From NCBI GenBank assembly GCA_025331445.1, contig JAIWNE010000041.1:1-64000 (forward strand): 64,000 nt of DNA. Reading direction: 5' to 3'. The DNA comes from Blakeslea trispora (taxonomy: Eukaryota; Mucoromycota; Mucoromycetes; Mucorales; Choanephoraceae). Positions 32,911 to 44,956 of this stretch are shown in pieces. Under the pieces are notes generated by a model. The model ran no database searches, had not been told where the DNA came from, and saw nothing but the letters and a program-made list of their open reading frames with translations. How positions within the stretch are numbered: the first letter of the stretch is position 1; every line of letters begins with the position of its first letter. A program made the position numbers and the translations under genes.

Positions 32911-35900
32911 ATGGAAACAAAAGCCACAAAGGGGTTGAAGCCTGCCAAGTTTCCTGGAGCTTTGTTCAATGATTGGTCAAGTATTCTCGAGACTTATCAA
33001 AGGACACATCAAGATCAGTTTATTCCAGCTGTAGTTGCACTTGAGAAATTGATTGCTTCTAAAGATGCTCCATATGATCAACAAGCAAAGTATATTAAGC
33101 AGTCTGGTATGACAGTAAATAATCAAAACTAAGCATGGAGGCTTGTTGATCTCATTATCTTCATTCTTTTTTTTATGGATTAGTCAAAGCAATTCAATCT
33201 ATGTCTGCAGACCAAATGCAACCAAGCGAACGTAAACAGATTCAGTCGATTGTTGAGCCTATTGCTTCATTGGGTTATTTTGCAGCCACTGAAAATCTAT
33301 CTCGACGCATATTTGTTCCTCTGATAGAGGCCTGTGCCAACTACCAACATCCAGCTTATTTTTACGATGTTTACACTCAATATATCTCACATAAACCCAC
33401 ACTTGCCTCACTTAAAGACAGACCCATGCATCAAAAGGCCCTGACAGTCTATGCTACACTTAAATTCCTCTTGGGTCAGTCTGTCGTTGTGGAACACTAT
33501 CAGGCCACATTAGAGTTTTTTGTCGAAGCACTTGCAACAGCTCAGCAGATCATCAAAGTGGATCGCTTAAACCAAGACCAACATATGAACGATATTCAGT
33601 TTATTTGTAAAACTCTGTTAGTGTTGATGACACGCTCACTGCAGATGCCAGTCAATTATGTCAATCAAATTACACAAGGATCGAGTGATCCACTTTTCAC
33701 CAAGATGATTCAGACTTTGTTGGATATCTGTGAAGACACGACGACTTTTATTCGTGAGTGCAACCAAGTGGCCGGTATGGCTTTAGGTGCTATTATCAAC
33801 TTGGCACCTAATTCATTTGCTCGTGATTGGGCTTTGGGTTGGTTCTTTGTGACCGAGACCAACGACGCTGTAGCTACCATCCGTAAATCTCTCGATCTCT
33901 CTCGGCCTGAACTCTCTTGGGAGGGTCGTGACCCGCCCATAGTATTTATTCTCAGAGGCCTTGTTTCTAGTCTTGTTAAAGATATTGTTCTTCTTGATAT
34001 GCCCTCTGGATTATCCCCTGTCCCTACTTTATCCAAAGGGTAAGTTGGCGATAAAACTCAAACACAATCCTGAATCTGATCCTATCCTTTTTTTTTTTTC
34101 ATTCAAGTGTATCCATGACCAATCTGCATGGATTGTTATTCGCAGGTATTGATCAGTTCTGTGGAAATGCTAATTTGGACGCATCATGCAAAGTCATTGC
34201 TTTTGAAGCCATGGCAACCTGGTTACAACAGACAAAGGAGATGATGAGCAGTCAAGACCAAAAGACCATGGACAGTGTCTCTAGTGCCATTCAGCCAATC
34301 AATATGAATCGACTTGTGCAATATGTATTGGATCATTGGGACGACCCCATCGATTCGATTCAACACAAGGTGCGGTCTATCTTTGAACTGACTCTGACGA
34401 CACTTGAGTTGAAATCGAGCTTTTATGGACAACACGAAATCTACCAGCAATTTACACAAGGGTTATTGAACAATCTCATTGTCATGGACTGGCATCGCAA
34501 AGTCAAATACTCACTGCTCAACATGATGGTGGATAAAGTGGATACTGGATCCTTCTTGAAAGCAGAGCCAGCATTGATTCTTAAGTGTCTCAGAGCCATG
34601 GATAGTTTTGTGTTGTGTCCTCAAATTTCGTTTTTTGTGCTGTCCTTTTTGTATCGTCGCATCCAAGACACCATCCCTGGTCACTCAGCCTTCAACGGCC
34701 ATAATGGCAAAAATTAAGCATGAAAGCCAAGCATTGCCTGCCGCTGAGGCCTGGATTCAATTGTGGGCTTTGCCTACCTTGACTTGCCTCACTTCAGATT
34801 CTGAGCTTCTGAGAAAGAACGTGGGCAGCTTTTTGCTTCAGCCTTTGCTCAAGGTGACAGCGCGTTCCTTTTGGTACATGATGCATATCTTGCAAGATGA
34901 TCACAGTACGTTTGATGGTGACCATCAGCTACGTTTAAATGCGTTTATTGCTGTCTTAAAAGCAGCTCGTGGATTAGATATTGTAGATGGTACTTCCTAC
35001 AGTGAACAAGCATCTTCTGGAAAGACAGTGTCTGTAGAAACGTTGAAGCAAGCCATTTATCATAGTGATGCTCAAGTAAGATTGGATGTTTTGGGTCTCT
35101 TGTGTGAGTCGCGTAAGGCAACTGCTCAGGTGACGTTGACAGAGATGAACATGCTCAAGCTTTTCCTTCCACTTAACATGAATTCAACAGCACCTGAATT
35201 CCGCCAACAGATGTGCGCTCATCTCTCCAAATTGCTACTTCGTCTTCGTGGTAATCTCTATTCCCTATATCGTAATTACAAGTCGCTATTAAGTTATGCA
35301 GATACCCAGCAAGGAGAGAAACGCTCACAGGCTCTTGAGGAAGCCGAGGAAAGCATGCAAGTAATGGATCAGGCCAAATCGTTCTTGTACTGGCTCCTTG
35401 ACTTGGTAGCTGATTCGCTTTATCCTGGTGCCTCTTATCAGCGTGTGGCTACTACGTTGCGTATGTTGGGTATTATCTGCAAGACCTTTGGTGTCACTGG
35501 CTTACCTTCCATTGAAGGATTTTCTCAAAGAGCTGATTTTCCCTTCCAAATACCTATTGCCACACCTCGACTTTCTAAACTATTGATTGACACATTCATG
35601 AATCCTTATGACTTCAATCGTGTCCAAGCATTGGATATCTTGCGCCAGTTCCCTAGTCCATTACCTGGTCTTGATTCGCTTGAAGATGCTCAGCAATTAC
35701 TTTTATGGGGTCTAGACCATGTTGTCAGTACACGAGCTGGCGAGAGTGATAGTGGTGCCATTATTTTCCGTCTGGTGTTTAGCAAATATGTGGTTCAATT
35801 AGGGTACAACCTTAGCCCCGAACGCAACTACAATGCTGTCAACACGTTGAATGATAAAACCATCGTCGATCCTGCTCATGTGTTTACTGAGCGATTGTTG

Positions 35901-38900
35901 GATCTTTTAGAAAAACAAGTCAAGGTGGCTCAATCTAATTTGTTGTCAGCAGCACAAAAACATCCCATGCACGGTACTTTACTTGCTTTGCAATACGTCT
36001 TTAAGGAGCTAGATGATATATGTTTCTCAAAGAATCCAGATGCCTGGCAAAAGACACATCAACGTGTGCTTGAATTGATTCATACAACATGTGATACGGC
36101 TGTCCCTGTACTCTCCGATGCCTCTCCTGAAGGCAATGTTCCTTCAGATTATCGTGACGAAGAAGAGGAAGAGGAAGTTTTTGATTTGGAAAACAGTGAA
36201 GATGCATCTGGTCCTAAACATCAAGTCATCCTGAGTTGTTGCTGGCGTGCCGTAAAAGAAGCCAGTTCATTGCTTGAAGTCATTATCCATCATGCATCTG
36301 TCAAGCACAAGCACCCGATGTTATCTCATAAAGACCTAATCAAAAGCGGTGAGCTCTTCCGTCATTTGTTAACCAACATCAGACATCGTGGTGCTTTCTC
36401 TGCCGTCTATCCTGCCTATGTATCACTCAACACACGCCTCTTGACCTCTCGCGATTCCCACCTTTCTCAATTACCCGCTCAATGGCTTCAGGACAATTTG
36501 GAGAGCTTGACCTCGAGCAACATCTCAATTACTCGTCGAAGTGCTGGTTTACCTTTATGTATCTTGGCCATCGTCAGTAGTGAACCCTCTGTCAAGAAAG
36601 ATTTGTTGAGTCGTGCTATGGCTTACTTGATGTCTTTAGCTCAACAGGTACCTCCAGTGGATGCTGACCAACGTATTGATCTTCCTCAGGTGCATGCTTA
36701 CAATATTATGCGCACTATCTTTATGGATTCTAAGCTAGGTACTCATGTCTTGTCTTATGCCTCTAGCGGATTCTCTTTGGCCATTAATGGATTTTCTTCT
36801 CACAGTTGGGCTATCCGTAATTGTTCTGTCATGTTGTTCTCAACTCTCTTACAGCGTACCTTCGGTACCAAAAAAACGCGCGATGAACACAGTCAGGTCA
36901 ATACATTGACAGGCCGAGAATTTTTTGTGCGCTTCCCTGATCTGCACCCTTACCTTTTGAAGGAGTTGAATGTAGCTGTGGATCAGTTGTTGAAGAACAC
37001 AATGGCTGCTAGCGTGCATCCTGGCTTGTACCCTATTTTGACACTTTTGTCACGTATGCAGCCTTCAAAGGAACAAACTCAGGGAGAAAACATTTTGTCA
37101 CCTTTTATTCCACTTGTGATGTCATGTGCAGCAAGTGCTATTTACAAGGTAAGTCTTTATGTTCTGTCCTATTTTCTTTTCTTTTAATTTTTTTGATAGA
37201 CTCGTGAAATGGCAGCAAGAGCACTTGTACCTTTAGTCAATGATATTGTTCCTGTCATTCAACAAATACTGGCTTGGTCTGATATCACACAAAACGAAAT
37301 TCATGGTCGCTTACTTCAAGTCCAATTCTTGTTACGAGGTCATTTCTATCAAACAACTTTGGAAGAGGCTAGCCAGTTTATACAAAAAATACCCTCTGCT
37401 ATGTCTCTGCTTTTAGATCAAGTAGCCCAAGGTGCTTTCTGTCCTATCAATCATGCACTTGCTCTTAGTATTCTCTGTGAATTTATTGTGGATGAACAAT
37501 GGATGCTTGGTAAAAAAAATTGGGAGCAATTGGCTGCTCAACATTTCTCTGCTCTTCGTTCTCGTCTTGTCAACTTTAGTTTACAAGCTATTAAGAGTGA
37601 ACAGCATGAGAATGTAATTGGTAACTATTTAGTACGTGAAACGTTGGCAGCTATTCTGGTGACAGATAGCTTATTGAAGCCCCAAGTGCATTTGGATTCT
37701 ATCCTGTTCCTTTTGCAAGATTGTGATTATGAAGTACGTCTTTTGGTTTTGCAAAAACTATTGGATCATGTTCATGCTGATAAATCGATTGAAGAGTAAG
37801 TGAGCTTTTTTTTTGAAAGGAAAAAAGAAAATTTTAGCTTAAGCGACATCATAGCACTTTACCTTTACAAGCCATTCTGGTCCAAAGAACATACAGAGAT
37901 GAAGAGCACTTGAACTGCTTTGTGCTTACAGCTAAATTGCTTATGGCCATCAATCCTACCACACCTTATCCTAAAGAAGTCACCTTGTCGTTCTCCTTAG
38001 AACAGTACTGGAACAGACTAGTTGTACAGTTCAATGAAAAGAGAGCATTATCCGTAACCGAATCCGTTCTTCCTTTATTAGGCTCGCTTCTTTCTCAAGT
38101 AAGCTGTACAATCGAAGTGGTTATGTTGATCCATCTTTTTTAAAAAAAAAATACCTGCTTTAATAGATCTTGGATCAAAGTGTAACATTATCACTTGATA
38201 AGTCATGGATTCAACAATGTCTGGACATTTGGAGTGAATACATTCATACGTACAGTCAAAAGGAAATTACCTTACCTTTGCGTGAGGCTGTTGTGAAATC
38301 TCTTGTCTTGACTTCTATTCATTTGTTTGACTCTACACATCAAAAAAGAGAGCAAGCTCGCGTGACAGCCTGTTTGGCTATCACGCAGTTACTTCAAGAT
38401 GATGATGTTGATGTTCGTCAAGACACAGCCTCCATTGTTTCAAAGGCACTTGGCTTATCTGCTCCTGTTCATCATGAACGCGCTTTAGAGTTGGTCCATC
38501 TCTTTTTGATTCGTCAATTTGGCCAATCAAGTTTACTTCAAGGCAACTTGATTTGCGCTCTTTCTGAAGAATACACATTAAGTAAGTGTTTCAAGTCTGC
38601 ATTATGCTGTATCTACTGACAATGTTTCATTTTTTTTTTTTTTAAAAAAAAAAGGTCAAGTCTTAGATAATGAACACTCTCAAACTAAGGCCTTATTTGC
38701 TAAAGAAAATCCTAATATTTACAAGGAGGATCTGATTGACATTCAATGGGCTAATGTTGATTTGGACAAAGTATTGATGAGGAAGCAATTGCAGTGTATC
38801 ACATTTGACTCCAAAGCCAAAGAACTGATTAGTTTTCTCAAGAAATTGAACACTTATCAAGACGTAAGCAATCATTTGTAACATCTGTTTGAGAAATTAT

Positions 38901-39233
38901 GACCTTACCTGGATTATTTTATAGTTTATGCGATATGGTCCCTTTGGTCTTACGTCTGGAGTGAATGTGTTTATGGCCATGTATCGTGCTGTGCTGTACT
39001 TACATTTGGCTGTAGATGCCCCAATTGACCATGATCCCTATATTCTCGCAGAGTTGCGTAATATTCTGCTTCAATTGAAGATAGAAAGTATCCACCCTTT
39101 GATCTGGGCTCTTTTACGTGGCAATACAGGCTTATGTTCTAAAACTCACTTTCTGCTTAGACGTTATGGTAGCCATATAGAGTTGAACGATATGTTTTTG
39201 TTAGCCCCTGATTCGAGAAAAGTTGAACTGTAA
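32911..39233 (+). CDS. TRM732: Trm732/THADA, tRNA 2'-O-methylation partner protein
   Basis: Eight exons: 32911-33106, 33184-34039, 34108-37148, 37200-37795, about 37838-38098, 38167-38581, 38655-38863, 38925-39233. The protein is a large (about 1,950-residue) HEAT-like helical solenoid. The conserved THADA/Trm732 core (DUF2428) lies at about 36400-37000: RRSAGLPLCILAI, HAYNIMRTIF, FSSHSWAIRNCSVMLFSTLLQRTFG. Trm732 binds the methyltransferase Trm7, which 2'-O-methylates residue 32 of certain tRNA anticodon loops. Two oddities: the frame shifts at an A5 run near 34702-34706 (removing one A restores it), and the join into the fifth exon (37838) does not keep the frame that follows (LQAILVQRTYRDEEHL). 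Both may be assembly errors. If real, the gene is broken. It converges with Msh1, 174 bp apart. Confidence 0.85.
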
Positions 39234-39407
39234 ATATTCTTTTTAAAAGACCTGTTTATAAATATATATTGTTGTTTGTTACAAAGCACCTTATTGGTGT
39301 AAGAAAAAAGAAGAAATGAAATATGTATCAATACGGTTTTGAAAGTGAGGGTATGTACAATGAGAGTGTTGTTTGTGGAAAATGAAATAAAGGATGATCA
39401 TGTAAAT

Positions 39408-42157
39408 CTAATCAACCTCATCCCACATGGATTGTGCCTTTTGTAGAACAGGTGCTGGTAAACCTGTCAAAAAAAAAAAAAGGGTTACAACCAATTACAA
39501 AAAAATAAAGAGGAAAATATTTTACCTGCCATCTGGGCTACTTTTAAGCCATGAGATTGTTCACATATACCAGGTTGTACTTTGTGTATAAAGCGAAAGG
39601 TACCTTGACTGTTGACTTCCAGTTGTGTACAATAACACTTCAAATCAGAGTATTTAGACATTGTACTAGCCAGTTCATGATAATGTGTAGCAAATATGGT
39701 ACGGCACTTGATGCGTTCATGCAAATAATCCACAATACCAAAAGCCAGAGATAATCCATCTTTTGTAGATGTACCTCGCCCCACTTCGTCCATGATAACA
39801 GTCGATTTGGAGGTCGCTTGACTTAAAATAGTGGCTACTTCGGACATCTCCACCATAAAGGTTGATTGGTTTTGAGCCAAGTTGTCTGCTGCTCCTACAC
39901 GACTAAAGACTTTGTCTGTGATTCCGATCCAAGCACGATCCGCAGGCACAAAACATCCCATGTGAGCCATAATGACAATGATGGCATACTGACGAAGGAA
40001 AGTGCTCTTGCCACCCATGTTGGGTCCAGTAAGTAGCCAGATAAGTCGGCTCGGTCCAATATCACAATCATTCGTCACAAACGATTGACCCTTGCGAGCC
40101 AAGTTGAACTCGACAACAGGATGTCTGCCACCCGTGATCAAAGTGCGCTGAGTGCGAGTCATGCGTGGCCTTACATAGTTGTTCTTGAGAGAAAGATGAG
40201 CAAAGCAAGTGAGTACATCTAGCTGTGCCAAATGACGACAGCTTTGAAGGATAGAGGCGCTGTGATTCAAAACATGTTCTACAATTTCCTCAAACACTTC
40301 ACTTTCAACTTGGATTACTTGTGACTGAATGCTGTCAAGTCGGATTGAGATATTCGTCCAATCTTCAATCTGATAACGCTTCTTACTTTTAGTGTGATTC
40401 ATAGAAATAGCATGAGGGAAGCGCTCGACCAAGTGTTTAGCCTGTCTTGTATTGACCTCAACCAGATGTTTCAAAGGTCCATCTGTAATCAACAAAAGAG
40501 AGTTACCACATAACGAGCGAAGTTCTGTCTGAAGCGTGAAGCGTTGTGCTTCAAGCTCTTTAAGCTCTCTGCGGAGTCTAACAAGAGTAGGATGAAATTC
40601 AGGATTCACAAAGCCATACCCCTGGCTCATGTTATTTTGAATTTGCTCATAATCAAAGGCACTTTGGATATGAGTTGAAATGGTAGTATGTGGATCAAGT
40701 TCGGACATAAACTCTTGTAAATCTTCAATCGAAGACAACTTGCTATTTAATTTCTGCATCAAATCTAGTGTGTTCCATACATCCATCAAGTCAGAATGCT
40801 GACCCCGTCTAAGAGCCAATCTTTGCAATGCTCGCTGAGCATCTGTGCTTGATTTTAACATAGCTCTCACTTCATCTAGTAAAAATGGATCGTCTCGAAA
40901 TATCTCAACAATATCAAGTCTACGCTTAATTTCATTGGCGTTCATTAAAGGGCTCGATATCCATCGTGTAAGTAATCGAGATCCTGCACTGGTTGATGTA
41001 CGATCGAGCACGCCCAATAAGCTATCGGTTCTAGTGCCTTGAAGAGATTTTAGCAGTTCAAGGGAAGACATCGCAGCACTGTCAATGGATACACAATCGT
41101 GTATATTAAACTGAGATGGTCTTTGCCATTTGGGTTTTCGGCTGATATGCGTCTCATTTACATACATCATCAATGCCATGCCTGCCGCTAACTCATCTTG
41201 ACTGAAATCAGGTAATAAATGCTGAAACATACCATTGAGTGTCTTGGCCCCTGCCTGCGAATCGAATTGGTCGTCAAGTTGATAACTGATAGTAATATTC
41301 GGATCATGCACTAACAATCGAGTAATCGGATCATAGACATCAGGATCAAATAATCCTTGCTCCCATACATCTTCTGAGAACTTCATTGATGATGGCAAGA
41401 TCACTTCTCGTGGTCGAATACGTGCAAGATCGTCCTTCAAGCGTGCTAGCGTGGTTGGTTGCATGATAAATTCGCCTACTGAAATATCTACCCAGGCAAG
41501 ACCAATGCGGTCTTTATGAGGATAAATAGACAAGAGATAATTGTATTGGTTGGATTGAAGAAAACGCTCTTCAATGACAGTACCCGGGGTTATTACTCGC
41601 GTGATGCGACGTTGTATACCAGCGACTGACTGATCTTCTCGAGTCACTACACCTAATTGTTCGCATAGAGCAACTTTGCATTGAAGTCGATTGACAAGAA
41701 TATCAAGGTAACGATCCAATGAACGTAAAGGAAATCCAGCAAAATCAACAACATTGCCTGAGCTTATAGATTTTTTTGTTAGCTTCAAGTCAAGTTGAGA
41801 AGCATATCGAGCAGCATGAGATTCGTATAACTTTATCAAAAGAAAAAATTTCAATTACTTTATCTTTCTTTTTGAAATACATCATGAAAAGCGTCTTGTA
41901 TACTGTACCTCGTAAAAATCGCCAACCTGAACTAACAAGACGCATTGAGGATACTTTCTGGTGAATTCGCGAACTGTATCTAGTACAACAGACCCTGTTG
42001 GGGGTATGATATGCTCAAGCGGCTTTGCAGCAATTGTCTCCACCTTAAGTTCAGTCAATTTTAGTTTTGATACACGTTTAGGCAGAGGAGTAGCTGAACG
42101 AAAAGAACGAAGCGTCATCAGTATCAGTCTGCGTTGCTGTCGAGCATGTCGCCACAT
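39408..42157 (-). CDS. MSH1: MutS homolog Msh1, mitochondrial DNA repair ATPase
   Basis: Three exons on the minus strand (42157-41909, 41830-39526, 39463-39408) encode about 869 residues. The start MWRHARQQRRLILMTLRSFRS is basic and Arg-rich, like a mitochondrial targeting peptide. MutS domain I begins VLLVQVGDFYE, split by the first intron, and continues LYESHAARYA. The mismatch-contact region, connector and lever segments follow, and the C-terminal ATPase has Walker A TGPNMGGKST, Walker B IMDEVGRGTS and ATHYHEL. Fungal Msh1 binds mismatches in mitochondrial DNA and limits recombination there. The targeting peptide, domain order and length favour Msh1 over Msh2-6. No breaks are seen. It is divergent from the next gene. 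Confidence 0.93.
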
Positions 42158-42961
42158 ATCAAAAAGAAACAGAAACAAAAAAATAAAAAAGCAGAAAAAC
42201 GAGAAAAAGAATATTCTATCAGCCTGTCAAAAATAAAGAGAATTATTTCTAAACTCAATTGTTGAATTGTGCAATAAAGTTTTATTTGAGGAAACGCTCC
42301 TTGTTTACCTCAAACATTTTCGTAGGGTGTGACTGGTCAAATCGGTTAAGGTGCACCTTTGACATTTTAGATCTAGCCAGCGTTTCTTTTTAGTTATTGA
42401 GCCATCACTAGTGACATCAGCACAACTAAGCCCCCCTCCAGAAGTAAGGGCACTTTATTATTCGAATAGAGTCGAGAAAGAGCGCCTGGTATTATTTTAC
42501 TAATATCTGGAAGATATGCGCATGTAAACGTGTATAAGAAGATAGCTTCCTACCAGTCAAGCATGGGTACGTCTGGCGCCTATCGAGTGCTTAGATATAT
42601 TCAACTCTTATAGCCTGTGTGGAGGATAAACGGAATGAGATACAGTCATTTGTGGAAGTTGGTAAAAGTACACAACAGAGCCAGCAATTCACGTTTAGTA
42701 GTGCTATAGTTGTGCTCCGAAGAGGATTGTTTTTGAGATGCCGTAGGAAAATAACGGAATGTAATGGTACGTTTGGATGATATACAATCAATCTAAAGCC
42801 ACACGATAAATAAATGCATGCCTTTTTTCTGTCGTTTGTTTTTAACTACAGAAAAGCAATGATTTTACTCTGCCAAGATTTTATAAGGAAAGAACTTGTT
42901 TTTATGGCGCATTTGCTTCTGGTTTCTCTCTTTCTTTTATCTTTACTTTACTCAACTCAAT
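42158..42961. other. Divergent promoter region between MSH1 and the next gene
   Basis: About 800 bp without a convincing gene. The minus-strand frame at 42591-42791 has no recognisable motif. The segment is likely the shared promoter region of the two divergent genes. Confidence 0.45.
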
Positions 42962-44956
42962 ATGAGACTTTCTTTGTTTGATGCTTTAAGAGAGCAAAAG
43001 TCAAAAAGACTTTCAAAACAGCTTCAGAAAGAAGCGGACAATCAATGGCAAAAAAATTTAAAGGACAGAAAAAGGCAAGAAGAGATAGACGAACTACTAG
43101 CCAGAGAATTACAAGCGACAGAAGACGCGCGTATGGCACTCTTGAGACAATCTGACGCCAACAATCCCTTTTTGAGCAATATACCATCTTGCTCCTTATC
43201 TGGACATGAAAGAGGTACTGTATTGCCATAACTTTTTCCTATCCACATACATCAAGCTTATTGTCTGCAACAGTTGAAACTAGTTATCACTCTCATTCCA
43301 AGAAAAAATATTTAGCCGACTCGTTGACTGAAGAGTTTGTATCAAACCCTTCGATGGTATCAGAATTTCAGCTCAAGGACCATGGCGTCATTAAGTCAGA
43401 TTCCTTAAAGTTAGAGATCGACAACAATGATAACGCCGCTCAAATTCAGGACACACCGACTAAACCAAACGAAAAAGAACCAGTTTCAGCAAATGAACAC
43501 GACACTACTGCATCAATGTCAACGAATTTCAACATGATGTATCATTTTCGAAAGACTGTCATCCCAGATAAACTTAAAAGAAAAGAAGAAGAAAGTCCAC
43601 GGTTTGTGACCCGAGTGATTGATCCGATGGCTGACCTCTTTCGACAACAGATGCTGACAGAGAATACCTATCGAGAAGAGAAAACAGCTGAGCAAGAAGA
43701 TTTATCTAAGCCGAGATGGAGCATAAGTGAGTCATTGTTTTCCACTCATGTCGCTATATCTTCAGAAACGCATGTCTATCTAGGACCTGTTATGGACTCT
43801 TCTGTCACAATCGTTCCTGCCATGTTTCAATCTCAAGAGAATGTGGCAGTCTATCCCACACGAATGGTACGTGCTGGTCCACCAATCCTCTCTGCGGCAG
43901 ACTTGAGCGATGCGCAACTCAATACTGAAACTTTCCATCAAACCGAATGTCAGGAACCAACTTCTGCTCTGGACCAAAAAAGTAAAAAATGTTGTATGTC
44001 TGCACTTTATTTTAAAATCTCCTAAATTTGTTTATTACAGTTTATCAAGAACCAGTGCGACACATGACAATGACTAGTACATATCCTGGACAACGCGCAT
44101 GGATACCAATTTATCCTACAGACACAGGCAGAGTTTTAGCTGACCGTATCGCCATTCTGGCTTCCTATCGAACCAGACGAGTGATCAAGATGATCACACA
44201 TGCCGGAAAGTCCATACCAATTGATCATTCAGTTATATGGGATGAGCTGTCTGGTTTTAATGAAAGTGAACCATGGCGAGTTGAATGGGTACCTTTGAGT
44301 CATCGTTATAACGAGACAGCACGTCAAGGAAAGACCAAGGTAAAGCATTTAAGAACAGTCTTGATAAAATAAGCACAACACACTGATGAACTGAATTCTG
44401 CTGGTTCATAAGGGCTATTCTATCATTTCAAAGCATTCATGTAGTCTATTAAAAAAATCGCAATAACTGCACTTGTGTTATCAGTCTTTCCCAATTAAAT
44501 AATTTCTCAAGCTACTGATTTGATGAAATATTTTGCTCGAATCTACAATTTTTTTTTACAATTAAAGACAAGAAAGCAACAAGCAAATATACTTTTCTCG
44601 TATGTTAAAGGAACTCGAAGTAAATGTCACTTTGTTGTTTGCAATTGAAATGTACCTTAAAAAAGACATTTTGAAGTAGAAATGGCGGCCCTCATTCTAC
44701 TTTTCTTTAGTTCAGAGCACTTCAAGATCAGGAAGAAAACTAAATAGTGAACCGACTGGGTAAGTCTTTTTGAAAGCAGGCATTATTTACAATGTACCAT
44801 CACCTGAAATATACTTCACACCTACTAAAAGTCAAAAGCATCATCTTTAATCTTAAAAGTTGAATTCTTTTATCATTTCTTTGACTTGTTTACTCTTTTT
44901 CTTTAATAAGGCAGAGTTTTTCTCGACATCAAATATTTTGTATGCTTCTTCTTTAA
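42962..44956 (+). CDS. Unrecognised coiled-coil protein, about 453 residues
   Basis: Exons 42962-43214, 43274-43993, 44041-44339, then two small ones I infer at 44716-44759 and 44911-44956, all phase-compatible with GT-AG borders. Residues 10-70 are strongly charged and helical (REQKSKRLSKQLQKEADNQWQKN), with a likely coiled coil. The middle is Ser/Glu/Lys-rich and probably disordered. A denser block follows in the third exon: YPGQRAWIPIYP, VLADRIAILASYRTRRVIKM, DHSVIWDELSGFNESEPWRVEWVP. I recognise no family. The last two exons are less certain; the protein could end shortly after 44339. The absence of signal peptide or membrane segments suggests a soluble protein. Confidence 0.6.
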
